Assembly: GCA_039519185.1 (NCBI GenBank)
Contig: CM076850.1
Coordinates: forward strand, 165,955,557 to 166,019,556
Length of the DNA: 64,000 nucleotides
From: Astragalus membranaceus
Lineage: Eukaryota; Streptophyta; Magnoliopsida; Fabales; Fabaceae
Direction of reading: 5' to 3'
Position numbers and translations under genes: made by a program. Of this stretch, positions 45,157 to 58,294 are shown one piece after another; within the stretch, counting starts at the first letter, position 1; every line of letters starts with the position of its first letter. Under the pieces are notes generated by a model, which ran no database searches, was not told the DNA's origin, and saw only the letters and a program-made list of their open reading frames with translations.

Positions 45157-46756
45157 TGCGAGTCTGCAAACTGTTGCACACAGTCAAAAAAGAAAACAGA
45201 AATCGGTTACGGAAAATGACGCGGCAATCAAATCATATAATCTCGGTTCTTGACTACTACTAGACGATGAAGTGACGAACCTGAAGAAGGCATTGATTGA
45301 AGAGTTTAGAGGTTAAAATTTATTATAATAATTTAATTATTCAAGAGTCAATGTTAGGGTGGTTCTACTTCTGGCTCTGTGAGAGGTCGAAGGGACAATG
45401 AAGTCTCAAATCGAGTTTCAAAAAAAAAATGTTACTGAAGATCGATCATCTATTTGTTGCATTTTCTCCATCGGAGCTATATCGTCGTGTACTCGTGTTT
45501 ATCACTTGACGGTCCTTCATCTCCCCAACAAAGAGAAGTACGACGTCGTTGTAAGAGATCAGTATACCAGTGACTTGGGCCCGGCCTGTTGGTAGGTTTA
45601 AAACCCAACCCATTCCAAGAAACAAGAAAAAAGATCCAACCCAAATACACCATGGATTGGAGAGTCAAGGGAATTTTACCCAACACCCCACCATACCTCT
45701 CCCCACCCCCCCCCCCCCCCCCCCAACCCTACTTTTTTATGAAAATGAAAACCAAAAATAACTCCGTCAATTACACCTCTAAATTCTCATTTCTTTTTTC
45801 ACACCCCACTCTATATCCCTCTCCCCACTCCTTTCTTTTTTCACACCCCACTCTATATCCCTCTCTCCACTCCTCTCACATAGGATTTTAAAAATTTAAA
45901 GCTACATGTTATTAGAACCAATTTAAACTCTTTTTCCATGTATTTTTGACATGGTGTACAGATCTATGAGAACTACATCCTCAATAAAATCTTTGAAGCT
46001 CAAAATGTCTAAAGCTCATACATTAATCTGCATATCCTTTCTTTCACTAGTAGATCAACACAATTGAGTTTTTATTTGAGCCATCATTAACTCAATCGAA
46101 CTAGGAGTCAGATCCTGGTATAATATGACCAACCAATACAACGTGTGAGGCACTCTGGTGAAGTTAAAAAGAGATGCTCATATGTGTACCTGACTTACCG
46201 ACGACACTAACTTTGGTATCTAATCGAGGATGCCAACCCTAGGGTCCGACTGCATTTGACTCCCCGCAATGAACAGATTTTCGTCATCAAGGAACCTGAT
46301 TTTCCGCCATGAACGATGTCACCCATAACGTTCAAACTCTTATGTAATCATTAGCATTTAATACTATCATAATGATCTAAGTGGTTATTCGAGTCACTAG
46401 AAAAGACACAAGTTAACATTCATTGTAATATCTTTGCCTTGAAAGAGCACTCCGCCTAGAGAGGTCGTGGTGACTTGTTTACCCATTCATGAACTATATG
46501 TAATTTACCTCGACCCATGCCTTATGGCTTAAAATCATGTTTATCGAGTTGATCTTTCGATTTTGTAATCGGTCAGCCTATACAAACTCGACCTAATTCT
46601 CCTCATTCAACTGTCCACCTTCATCTTGAGATCAAATAAACCCCATTTCCTTGGTAAACAACTGAGTAGATTACCGATCAAATAACTAGGCTTAAGTTTT
46701 CCCGATAAATTATTGATCACCTAGGAGGCTAAGTGAGAAAACTATTAAGACAAAAG
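45157..46756. other. Upstream region of the MDHAR gene and intergenic DNA
   Basis: No gene. A run of 26 C at about 45699-45724 is followed by repeated CACACCCCACTCTATATCCC units (about 45800-45870). The part from 46000 onward looks like decayed LTR-retrotransposon sequence, but I could not set its borders. Confidence 0.4.
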
Positions 46757-47025
46757 TGTATTTAAGAGGCTCGAGGTGGACTAAGAAAAACACATTACTC
46801 ATTTGACATTCAAGGTCATTGAGACTGCACTCGATCAACGAAGATCCTAGATCCCATTAACACACAACACACCACCCATCACTACCCTTTATCCTGGTGA
46901 CTTCAATAATTGATGAATTATGCTAGGATCTAGGATCTTCGTTGGCCGAGTGTAGTCTCAGTGACATTAGTTTCAAATGAGCAATGTGTTTTTCTTAGTC
47001 GACCTCGGGCCTCTTACCACCTTTT
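46757..47025. repeat. Large inverted repeat with arms of about 95 bp
   Basis: AAGAGGCTCGAGGTGGACTA and the next 75 bp (about 46757-46855) are repeated in inverse orientation at about 46925-47020. About 70 bp lie between. It could be a MITE or part of an old LTR. No target duplication was found. Confidence 0.7.
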
Positions 47026-47253
47026 TCCATGATACATCACATGCTCTGTATGTATATACATTCAAGGGTGGTTGGTCATTGAAATATGGGGTAGCTCTTG
47101 CTACCCTAAAAATAAAATAAAATACAGAGATCCCTATATAGTTATTCAATTATGCTACCCCAAAAAAATACTCATAATATTAACAAGCCAATAGCATTAA
47201 CACAAAACATAAAAGATAAATAAAATTGTCGAACTTTATCGGAGCATAGACTG

Positions 47254-47636
47254 TGTTCTGTACCATGCTTCCAATCTTGAAACAGTTGGTAGGAATTGTC
47301 TTTGATCTGCGATGTTCGACCTTGAGATGCCGATGTTCGATCTTTGAGATGGCGTTGTTGTACCTGCAATGATACTCCGATGCTAAAGTCAGTATCTGAG
47401 TGAGTCAGTGTTTTGTATTAGAAATTGCTTACATTTATGAGCATTGAGTGTGGTATTTATAGAGTTTGTGTGATGTTTGTTTTGTCGACCCTGAGCCGTT
47501 AGATCTTACAGAGGCATCTGTACCATTGATTAACTGGACTAGATTTTCTGGATATGGGCTGGTTTGATTATTGGGCCTTATAGGGGGTGTAAATATCATT
47601 TTAGGCCTTTTACTAGTTACCATAACAGTGCCCCCC
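47254..47636 (-). mobile_element. Outer LTR retrotransposon, left LTR (first part)
   Basis: From TGTTCTGTACC at 47254 the sequence matches 63757-64000 closely, so the two are LTR copies of one element. On the minus strand CTATAAATACC (near 47450-47462) is a likely LTR TATA box, consistent with minus orientation. The inner retrotransposon interrupts this LTR at 47637; it would resume at 62352. Confidence 0.75.
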
Positions 47637-50582
47637 TGTTGCGCCCGAAAAAGTCCTTGGGAGAGAACTGTTCTCGTTTACAACTTTCTTTAAAGCAACG
47701 GAGTCGCCACCAATATTTATTTAGGAAAATATTAGGAAAACCTTTTTTGGAAAGCGATTGGCCTTTGAAAACTGAAGATTTGGGTTCGGGGGTCGGTTAT
47801 GCGTGGGGAAGGTACGAGCACCCCACACATCCTCTCTACTGAGAGGGAATCTTTAATTAAAGTGTGGTTTTAGTGTGTTGGTTTGAAAATACTTTAATCT
47901 TGCCTCCCTACTTCTTATTAAAAAAAATGCATTGAAAGAGACTTGGTGAAAATCTTACTTATGTGAAAGAAAGGAAAAAAAAAGGGTTTTTTAGAGAAAA
48001 AGTGCTTGACGGGGGTTACGACCCGCTCCTACGTATCTCCCGGTGCGATGGAGAACTCAAAGCTTACGTAGTTCTCCTTTAGAAAATGTTTGTTGGTTGG
48101 TGTTTTTTAATATAGGGGTTTTAGGATTGTGTGATCTGTGTTGAAGGACCACTGGGGGACTGGAGGGCCGCTGAGGGCTGAAGGAGCGCTGGGGCTCTGA
48201 AGGACCACAGTTCACTTATCCTAAAAGGATGACTAACCCGGCCGTACGACCGACTTAATCCCCTACTTTGAAAATAAGATTTTTTGACTTTTGAAATGAA
48301 AGAGATGTGTTTGTATATTTTTTAATTTTAGAAAATGTTTATTTTTGCGCTTGACAGGGGCGTGGCCCTGCTCCTACGTATCTCCGGGTGGAGAATCAAA
48401 GGCGACGTAATTCTAGGTTCTTTTGAAAATAATTGTTTGAAAACTTATTGTGAAAATGATTTTTATTTGTTATGCTTGACGGGATGTGACCGCTCCTACG
48501 TATCTCCCGGTGCGATGGAGAATTCAAAGCTTACGTAGTTCTCCTCTTGTCTATTCTTTGAAAATGTTTTTGTCTTTTGTCTTTTTAGTGAGTTTTCGAA
48601 ATAGGACGAGCATTTAGTGAATGATTAAACTAACCAAGGTTATGGGTAATCACCGCTAAGTGTTCTTGAAAATGAGAGTCACCACCGCCAGTCAGACGAA
48701 CAAGGGTTCTGATTGACTATTAGTAGCAACTCGTTTTTTATCTGATCTTTTGAAAATGGTTTTCGAAAGAGTGAAGTTATTATCAAAGATTGGTTATAAA
48801 GTTCAAGCACATTCGTTAATCGAGCAATCACGCATTTGTTGAACGTCAACTAAGACTAAACATGCCAATACAATCAAAGATTCAAATGTCAAGGATGCAA
48901 AGTAAGGTTCTCAAGACAAATGTGTGTGTGTGTGTGTGTGTGTGTAAGAAAGAGTGTATTTACCCTAATGACTCTATGCTACAACAAGCAAGTAGGCTTA
49001 CGTCTTCATTAGGAGGTCATACAAGTGGAGAGGATGGCACACAATTAAATCAAGACATTTAAGTTGCATCAAGAGCAATTAAACAATTGATCACAGGCAT
49101 AGAATGATCTTAGTTAAGCTAGTGAACATGTGAGCAATGATTTCTCAATAACATGAACAAAAGGAATTGCATCAAGACTAGAGTAAGCCTATCCTTTGCA
49201 ATCAATAATATGAACAAATGCCCAAAGGTTAATAACACGATCAAAGAGGAGGGGGCATCAAGGTTTTGGGTAACCTATCCCTTGCAATACCTCACAAACC
49301 CTAAACCATAAACCTACAATCTCATCTTTTATTCATTAAAAAACAAAATTACAAGAGGAAGGTTGAATCATCTAAAACCATCTTCACCACTTAAAATATG
49401 ATGCCCTGGGCACAAGTGGGAGTCACACGATTTATCATCAACAATGAACAATGATCAAACTAGAATATAAGAACAAATAAATAAACATTAAAACAAAGTT
49501 TAATCACATAGAGCAATCCTCTCACTTTGAGAAAAGTGCACTAGGCACTAGTGAGAATCAACTTGCCTATCATCCACAATTAACAATAAGCAAATTAAAA
49601 CAAGACTTAAATAAAAGAACACATAAACAAAGTTGAATCATATAGAGCAATCATCTCACTTTGAGAAAAGTGCACTAGGCACTAGTGAGAATCAACTTGC
49701 CTATAATTTTCCACAAAAATAAATAAATTGAGGAGTGAGGAGCATTATGCATTGTATTTTTGTCTACTTAGGGAAAAACCCGAATTTTCCACAAAAATAA
49801 ATAATTTGAGGAGTGAGGAGCATTATGCATTGTATTTTTGAGTCCTGAAAGTCATTCCAGAGCTTTTAAAATCATTTTTAGAGTTGAAATACACTTCCTG
49901 GATAAATTAGGGTTTTAGGGTCAAAAAGGGCATTTTGGTCATTTCACAACAAAAACGGTTTTTAATCACAAATCACTGGGCAATCATCAGGGGAATTATT
50001 TGAGGAAGAATGTGCTTAATTAGATTCTTTTTTATTTTATGCGCATGAATGTTATTCATTTGCATAAAAGCTCAAATTTAAAGGAAAGGGTAAAATGGGA
50101 ATTTCCTTTAAGGAGAGGTATCAAATCAATTTTGGGAATGGTGGCATCATAGAATTTTGGGCCCAATGATTGATTTCCTAAGACATGGCCCAAAATGGTA
50201 AGATTTTCATGGAAAAATCAAGAAAAGAATAATCAAAATATGGAAGGGATAATGTTGTGCACATGTGAGGCAAATAGTACAATTGCCAACTTGCAAAAGT
50301 TGGCAAATTCTCACCCTCTCTCCTTGCTAAGGCCGAAGCCCCACTCCCTTCCTCACTCTCTATTTTTTGTTTTCTCCCTATCCTTAATCCATGTGATAAG
50401 TGATCTCAACCCTTCATTCAAAATCCAAAGTTCAATCCTAAAGCACTTCTCAAGAACAATGACCAAAATGACCCCTTTGCTTGGTGCCCAAGTTCAATTA
50501 TTCATTTCCATTTATTTTCAGCTGATTATTAATTCATTTTTATTGCTTGATTACCATTTTAACCCTAGACCTAATCCCATTC

Positions 50583-50590
50583 TATAAATA
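50583..50590 (+). promoter_or_regulatory. LTR TATA box
   Basis: TATAAATA is followed by CCTCTCATATTCACTC, a typical LTR transcription start context. It sets the left LTR in plus orientation, opposite to the coding strand of the interior. Confidence 0.65.
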
Positions 50591-51309
50591 CCTCTCATAT
50601 TCACTCATTCCTAACTTTTTGGCTCATTCTCTCCTACACTAAAATTAGCACACCACTCTCCTCTCCTCCCTTCTCTCCTCTTGGCCGAAGCTACACCACT
50701 CTCCTCTCCTCCATTTATTTTATTTTTCTTCATCCAAACACCACCAATCCATCTCCCCTTCATCCCTCTCTCACATACTACTTCCATTCTCCACTAAAAC
50801 TCAAGAACTTTCATCAAGAGGGGGTGACCTTCATTTTGGGCGTGGGTTCTTTGTTGGTGTCTTTGGTTGATTTGTGTTCTTGCTCTCCATTTCTTGCATA
50901 ATCTAGCTAGGATCTAAGGTATACTCTAAAACCCTTGCATCATCTTCAACCTTTTTGCATTAAAACCCATTTTCCTCTTCACTTTTCATTTCGCATATCA
51001 TTATCATTTTGTTTAAAATGTAGTTTGTTGTTGTTGGTGAGAGGAGCCTTAAACACTATTGACAAGCACTTAGGGAGGCTTGGGTGTTTAAGGTGCCTCT
51101 CACCTTTGAATAATTGGTTTCATGTTGTTTTGTGTTAATTTCTTGTATTTTTTGTGAAATAAAATGTGAATCCATGCTTGTTTGGTTCGCGTACTATGAT
51201 TAATGTGTTCTTAAGCTAATTTTGTTGTTCTTCTTTGCTTGACGATGTACAATCTTGGCATTGGTATTTGATTTTGGTGTTAAATGTTATTTTCAACATA
51301 TTTCACTTG

Positions 51310-51800
51310 CAAATAGTTGTTGATGATCTAGCAAGATGATCCCTACTTGTGCTTTGTGCACTTTATGTTAAGTAGCTGAAGATTGCTAGATGTGATTCAA
51401 CCTTGTTTATGTGTTCTCTTATTTAGTCTTATTTTAATGTGCTTATTGTTAATGGTGGATGATCTAGCAAGATGATTCCTACTTGTGCTTTGTGCACTTT
51501 ATGCTAAGTAGTTGAAGATTGCTAGATGTGATTCAACCTTGTTTATGTGTTCTTTTATTTAAGTCTTGTTCTAATTTGCTTATTGTTAATTGTGGATGAT
51601 AGGCAAGTTGATTCCCACTAGTGTCTAGTGCACTTTTCTCAAAGTGAGAGGATTGCTCTATATGATTCAACTTTGTTTATGTGTTCTTTTATTTAAGTCT
51701 TGTTTTAATTTGCTTATTGTTAATTGTGGATGATAGGCAAGTTGATTCTCACTAGTGCCTAGTGCACTTTTCTCAAAGTGAGAGGATTGCTCTATGTGAT
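51310..51800. repeat. Tandem repeats of about 125 bp in the left LTR
   Basis: Four units with GTGGATGAT..GCAAG(T/A)TGAT and GAAGATTGCTAGATGTGATT or its variant recur at about 51320, 51450, 51590 and 51720. Two inverse copies lie at about 49500-49700 in the opposite arm. Confidence 0.75.
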
Positions 51801-54137
51801 TAAACTTTGTTTTAATGTTTATTTATTTGTTCTTATATTCTAGTTTGATCATTGTTCATTGTTGATGATAAATCGTGTGACTCCCACTTGTGCCCAGGGC
51901 ATCATATTTTAAGTGGTGAAGATGGTTTTAGATGATTCAACCTTCCTCTTGTAATTTTGTTTTTTAATGAATAAAAGATGAGATTGTAGGTTTATGGTTT
52001 AGGGTTTGTGAGGTATTGCAAGGGATAGGTTACCCAAAACCTTGATGCCCCCTCCTCTTTGATCGTGTTATTAACCTTTGGGCATTTGTTCATATTATTG
52101 ATTGCAAAGGATAGGCTTACTCTAGTCTTGATGCAATTCCTTTTGTTCATGTTATTGAGAAATCATTGCTCACATGTTCACTAGCTTAACTAAGATCATT
52201 CTATGCCTGTGATCAATTGTTTAATTGCTCTTGATGCAACTTAAATGTCTTGATTTAATTGTGTGCCATCCTCTCCACTTGTATGACCTCCTAATGAAGA
52301 CGTAAGCCTACTTGCTTGTTGTAGCATAGAGTCATTAGGGTAAATACACTCTTTCTTACACACACACACACATTTGTCTTGAGAACCTTACTTTGCATCC
52401 TTGACATTTGAATCTTTGATTGTATTGGCATGTTTAGTCTTAGTTGACGTTCAACAAATGCGTGATTGCTCGATTAACGAATGTGCTTGAACTTTATAAC
52501 CAATCTTTGATAATAACTTCACTCTTTCCCAAAAACCTCTGAAACTCTTTTCTAACCAATGCAAGTTATTAGTGACTATCACCCAAAGCCTTTGCTTGTT
52601 TGATTGTCATGAACGCTATCAAGAGTTATTAGTAATGATCACTCAAAGTCTTTGCTTGCTTGGTCATTATGAAAGCTTTTCCTTTTTCCAAACCCTTTCA
52701 AAAGCATTTTCATTTTCAAATTAGAACTACGTCGATTTGATTCCCATTTGGGATACGTACAAGCGAGTCTCGTTCTCGTCAAGCGCAGCAAATAAAAGTC
52801 ATTTTAGCAATCAAAAACTAGCATTTGCATAACAAAGAGAATCATTTCTATAAGCTAGAATCATTTTCAAACCCATCGTTGCCAGTGGTTAATCAGAACC
52901 TTTGTTCGTCTAGCCATTGGTAGCGATGTCTTTTCCTCCCAAAGAACAATAAGCGGTGATCACCCATAGCTTTTGTTAGTTTGATCATCCGTGCTAATCA
53001 ATCTCTTTCGAAAACCATTTTCAAAAGATCAGATAAAAAATGAGTTGCTACTAATAGTCAATCAGAACCCTTGTTCGTCTGACTGGCGGTGGTGACTCTC
53101 ATTTTCAAGAACACTTAGCGGTGATTACCCATAACCTTGGTTAGTTTAATCATTCACTAAATGCTCGTCCTATTTCGAAAACTCACTAAAAAGACAAAAG
53201 ACAAAAACCTTTTCAAAGAATAGACAAGAGGAGAACTACGTAAGCTTTGAATTCTCCATCGCACCGGGAGATACGTAGGAGCGGGTCACATCCCGTCAAG
53301 CATAACAAATAAAAATCATTTTCACAATAAGTTTTCAAACAATTATTTTCAAAAGAACCTAGAACTACGTCGCCTTTGATTCTCCACCCGGAGATACGTA
53401 GGAGCAGGGCCACGCCCCTGTCAAGCGCAAAAATAAACATTTTCTAAAATTAAAAAATATACAAACACATCTCTTTCATTTCAAAAGTCAAAAAATCTTA
53501 TTTTCAAATTAGGGGATTAAGTCGGTCGTACGGCCGGGTTAGTTATCGTTTTAGGATAAGTGAACTGTGGTCCTTCAGAGCCCCAACGCTCCTTCAGCCC
53601 TCAGCGGCCCTCCAGACCCCCAGTGGTCCTTCAACACAGATCACACAATCCTAAAACCCCTATATTAAAAAACACCAACCAACAAACATTTTCTAAAGGA
53701 GAATTACGTAAGCTTTGAGTTCTCCATCGCACCGGGAGATACGTAGGAGCGGGTCGTAACCCCCGTCAAGCACTTTTTCTCTAAAAAACCTTTTTTTTCC
53801 TTTCTTTCACATAAATAAGATTTTCACCAAGTCTCTTTCAATGCATTTTTTTAATAAGAAGTAGGGAGGCAAGATTAAAGTATTTTCAAACCAACACACT
53901 AAAACCACACTTTTAATTAAAGGTTCCCTCTCAGTAGAGAGGATGTGTGGGGGTGCTCGTACCTTCCCCACGCATAACCGACCCCCGAACCCAAACCTTC
54001 AGTTTTCAAAGGCCAATCGCTTTCCAAAAAAGGTTTTCCTAATATTTTCCTAAATAAATATTGGTGGCGACTCCGTTGTTTTAAAGAAAGTTGTAAACGA
54101 GAACAGTTCTCTCCCAATGACTTTTTCGGGCGCAACA

Positions 54138-54157
54138 GCTGGCGACTCCACTGGGGA
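54138..54157 (+). other. Primer-binding-site-like sequence beside the left LTR
   Basis: GCTGGCGACTCCACTGGGGA directly follows the LTR end. The same sequence with one change (GCTGGCGACTTCACTGGGGA) abuts the right LTR on the other strand (61878-61897). The presence of both suggests that each LTR is a 5'-type LTR. Confidence 0.65.
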
Positions 54158-54678
54158 TACTTGGCGACCGCTAGAAACCCAGCATCAAACTGCTTCTTTA
54201 CTTCATCCCTGATCTTCAGAGACATCTCAGGCTTCATCCGCCTCAACTTTTGCTTCACTGGAGGACATTCTGGTTTTACCGGCAATTTGTGCTCAACAAT
54301 ATCTGTATCTAGCCCTGGCATATCTTTGTACGACCACGCGAAGACATCAGCGTAATCACGTAAAAGTTGGATTAGCTTCTTGCGTTCACTATCTTCCATG
54401 GCAGTACCGATTTTAACTTCTCTCCTGTCCTCTTCTGTACCCAAATTGATTATCTCAATCGATTCCCCATGAGGCTGAATGATCTTTTCTTCCTGCTCTA
54501 TTAACCTCATTAATTCTGGAGGAGTTTCCCAGTTATCCACAACATCCCCCTCAGTTTGATTAATTGGATGATCAAAGTCATGATATGAATCATTGGCACT
54601 GTTATTTTCAGAGATAATTATTTTTGATCTGCATTCGTAGAAGCAGAAAGTAGAATGAAAAGTGAAACAAACAAACAA
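54158..54678 (-). pseudogene. Start of reverse transcriptase polyprotein, truncated (Ogre/Tat-like)
   Basis: After a likely acceptor (AATGCAG, exon from 54628) the frame reads WETPPELMRLIEQEEK, then EIINLGTEEDRREVKIG, DYADVFAWSYKDMPGLD and CPPVKQKLRRMKPEMS, the conserved lead-in to RT in the Tat/Ogre lineage. It stops matching after FLAVAKYPQW at the primer-site junction. All catalytic RT motifs are missing. An intron between protease and RT is known for Ogre elements. The acceptor and the non-coding gap at about 54680-54850 agree with that. Confidence 0.8.
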
Positions 54679-54847
54679 GATAAAGCAAAAAAGGACAAAT
54701 GAAGAAAAGAGATTTTATTGATGGAATTCAAAACAAGCGTTTTTATTGATGATGGTGTCATTGAAAATAAAAACATGCATGCCCTAACAAACTATCCTGA
54801 GGCTTTGGGCAGAGCCAAAGGATTGCATTACAATTCATTACTTTGGA

Positions 54848-56314
54848 CTAAAAGTGACGGGCAAGTCGACAGCTTCCCAATTCTTGAGTTTCTCTCCAGC
54901 AAGGCAACGACGGACTAGACTGGTACCCGCCTTCTTCATCCTCCGAACCATTCTCAATAGCAGTGATCTGATCTGGATCTAGCAACCCTGCACTCTTGAA
55001 GCTCTGACTGATGTCACAGATGGGGGTCCTCTTTGACCATGGATCCTGGCCTCTCAACTTGGCCAACCGTTCACCTCTTCTCTCTTCAGCCAACTTCCTC
55101 TTTTCAGCCTCACTTGGGTAATATCCCAACCCGCAACGATCTTTGTTTTCTTTCAGCTGGATAGGAGCAAGAATTCCTTGTCCAACCTTTCCCAAGCCGC
55201 GTCCCAGCTGGTATCCCTGATCCATCATGATCCTTGCAACCATCTCTTCGCTCTTCGATAATTTCAGCACAGGTGATGACGGCTCACCCCATCCAAACAC
55301 AGCGTTGGCAATTTCGAGAGACTGGAAGAAAGTCTCTAGGGATTCTTCGACCGCTTCCACATAACGGAAGGGGGAAGGCTTGTTGACTAACATTTCCTCC
55401 TCTCCAAATACTACCACAGTTTTATCATCGACTACAAACTTGACTCTCTGATGCAGAGAGGAAGGAATGGCTCCCGCCATATGAAACCATGGCCTTCCGA
55501 GCAAACAGCTGTACGATGAGGAGATGTCCATGATCTGAAAGTTAACATAGAACGTCTCAGGGCCTATCTGGATGGGGAACTCCATCTCCCCTAGTACCTC
55601 CTTCTTCGATCCATCAAACGCCCTCACCAATGTTGAGCTAGGCTTCATGAAAGAACAATCCACATCTAACTTGTTTACAGTGGACTTTGGCATCACATTT
55701 AGAGAAGACCCATTGTCGATCAGAACATGAGCTAACACGTAATCCCCACATTTAACAGAGATGTGTAGGTCTTGGTTGTGTTTCCTTCCCTCCGGGGGGA
55801 GTTCGTCATCAGCAAAAGTCAAATGGTTTGCAGCCACAATATTCCCAACTATTCCGTCAAACTGACCTACGGAAATGTCCTGAGCAACATGCGCCTCAAT
55901 CGGCACTTTCATTAGGGCATGTCGATGTGCTTCTGAACTAAGTAACAACGACAGCATTGAAATCTTTGCTGGGGTCTGATTCATCTGCTCGACTACCTTA
56001 TAGTCACTCTGCCTTACAATCTTTAGGAACTCACTAACTTCCTGTTCTGCCACCTTCTTTTTCTGAGCATTCTCTGCTTCTTTATCTTTCCCTTTGCGAG
56101 CCCTGTCTTCAGCTTCTTTGGATGATTCACCTCGAACGAACTCAGGAGCATACATACTGCCACTCCTTGTCATTCTACTTACTCCGGTTATATTGGTAAC
56201 AACAGAGGTGCTTGGAGAATTCTCTACTGGAGGCAATGTACTGTATTTCATTGACTTGGGCTGGTTTTGGATTGTACAATATCTCACTTGGTTTCTTAGG
56301 CCCTTTACCATCAC
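54848..56314 (-). pseudogene. Retropepsin plus G-patch region (Ogre/Tat-like)
   Basis: This open frame has 488 codons. The protease active site reads VLIDNGSSLNVMPKST (Asp-Asn-Gly-Ser-Ser, where many retropepsins have DTGSS), and SCLLGRPWFHMAG is the second conserved motif. Downstream, MMDQGYQLGRGLGKVGQGIL and DRCGLGY form a glycine-rich G-patch-like motif. The N-terminal part overlaps the gag tail in another frame, indicating a frameshift near 56225. The frame itself is otherwise uninterrupted. Confidence 0.8.
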
Positions 56315-58294
56315 TGAAACGTAACATCAACACGCTTTCTTCCTTTTCAACCACTTCCACTCGAACCGCATAACGATCCATTAAGTCTTGCAAAACTGAC
56401 TTGAAAACTTCACAGGCACCTACACACAAAGGATCAGCACATACACAGCCTTTCTTGATGACCCCACAACGGCACAGCTCAGCATGTATATTTTTCAGGG
56501 GGGTCTGGATACACTCAACATCTTTTATCATCGTCTGCCCCACAGAATCTTCTATTGCATTAGCGGATGGTGCCCCATGTCCCGGCAAGGGGTTTGTAGT
56601 TGTGCTTGGACTATTCTGCTTGAAAGAGAGCCAATTGGCATCAATCAAATCCTAGACCACATACTTGAAAGCTTTGCAGTCTTCTATCGTGTGACCGATC
56701 CCTCCATTGTGAAAACTACAGGTAGCATCAGCATTGTATCCCCTGGGAAAGGGAGGTTGAACAGGCTTCATGGGGCGAGTGTTGATCAGGTTCTTTGAGA
56801 TAAGGTGGTTGAACAACTCAGTATAGGTTATTGGAATCAGATCAAAACTAGCACGCCTCTTCTCTTGGTAGTTCTGGGTTCTGTGACTAGAATTAGTTTG
56901 TTGTGGCTGAGCTGGAACAGAAAATGGCACTGTTTGCGGTGGAGAACTGAAAGACGGGCTTCTCCCCCCAGTAATAACATTGGTCTCCCCTTCTTTCTTC
57001 TTGGGGAAATTGGAAAAGGGCTTCTTTTGTCCACTAGAACTACCAAAACCACCAGCAATCTTCCCGCTGCGTAATCCATGCTCTAATCGTTCTCCAATGA
57101 CAACCATATCCGAGAAACTGGATGAAACACTTCCCACCAACCTATCATAATACAGCCCTGGAAGAGTCTCCATAAACATGTACACCATCTCCTTTTCAGT
57201 CAATGGTGGCTTCACTTGAGCAGCTATGCTCCTCCACTTTTGAGCATACTCTTTGAATGATTCTCTATCCTCTTTACTCATGTGATGTAATTGAGACCGG
57301 TCAGGGGCAAGGTCCATGTTATACTGGTATTGTTTCAGGAATGCTTCAGAAAGATCCTTCCAACTGTGAATGTCGGAGGATTGTAGCTGCATATACCAAT
57401 CTAACGATGCTCCTGTCAGACTGTTCTGGAAATAGTGAATGAGCACCTTATCATCATGGGCATAAGCTGCCATTTTTCTAACATACATCGTCAAATGACT
57501 GGACGGACACCCAGTGCCACGGTATTTATCAAAATCAGGTGCCTTGAATTTAGGAGGGATGGCAACATCTGGGACGAGACACAAATCTCGGGCATCTTTA
57601 GCTCTAGTACCCGACCCTTCCATAGCTCTTAGGCGTTCTTCCAACAGGTGATACCGATCTCTTGCCTGTGAACTCTCAAACAGATGACCCTGTGGATAGT
57701 TCCCCGGACTGTGATAATAACCCCCATACTGAGCAGGGTTTCCCATATGATGGACAGTATTCTGAGGATTCATGGCGACTCCCGGAGTAGGGCTAGACGA
57801 GCTTCTTGGCAGCACCATGCCAGGACTAGGAGTGTGGATCTGTGGTCCACCAGCAACTCCACTAGATACCACTACGGCAGATTGGCTCGACCTCACGGGA
57901 TTTGCTTCAGCGACAGACGGCATATAAACCATTGGCATCCCCTAGGGATATATTTGCGCATTCGGATGACTCTGTCCGCTTACCCCGGGAGAATGGGCAA
58001 AGTGACTGATCCCAGACCCTGGAGGAGGGTGAGTAGCTGTAGTCTCAGCAGACACCGAAGGAGAAACGAAAGTAACAACCCCTTCAGGATTTACAACAGC
58101 AGTGGCCCTAGCAGCGGCCCCACCTCTCAGATTTTGCAGCAGACTCATCACTTCGTCCATCTGTGCTTCCATAGCCTCAATTTGGTCTTCAAGGCCTGAT
58201 TTTCCTGAGCCAGTTGCTCAGGGTTAAGAATCTCCACAACCAACTCGTCTTGACCCAGGTGGTCCTCATCCCCGAAATTTTGATTGCTCGCCAT
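56175..58294 (-). pseudogene. Gag, interrupted (Ogre/Tat-like)
   Basis: A likely start is the ATG at 58292-58294 (MASNQNFGDEDHLG). A frameshift near 58195 leads to a Met-rich coiled segment, then a TAG at about 57942. The conserved gag core follows: KFKAPDFDKYRGTGCPSSHL, LIHYFQNSLTGASLDWY, FLKQYQYNMDLAPDR. After that comes the zinc-knuckle-like CSFHNGGIGHTIEDCKAFK, a stop at 56652-56654, and a Cys-rich tail (CRCGVIKKGCVCADPLC). Confidence 0.8.

Larger units (their letters stand above)
47637..54137 (+). repeat. Left LTR, plus-oriented, with long internal inverted repeat
   Basis: The unit is 6,501 bp. Its first about 2.1 kb (47637 to about 49700) is the reverse complement of its last about 2.5 kb (about 51590-54137). 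The right arm has roughly 440 bp (about 52530-52980) absent from the left arm. The unique middle holds TATAAATA at 50583, so the promoter points right. Immediately beyond the CA end lies GCTGGCGACTCCACTGGGGA, which looks like a primer-binding site. Pieces of the motif CTCCTACGTATCTCCCGG recur several times near both ends. Confidence 0.8.

Noticed and set aside
45699..45724. Functional poly-C regulatory tract
   Set aside because: A homopolymer of this kind is most likely a slippage product, and its length may be a sequencing artefact.
51310..51800. CRISPR-like array
   Set aside because: The units are tandem repeats of about 125 bp without unique spacers, in a plant LTR.
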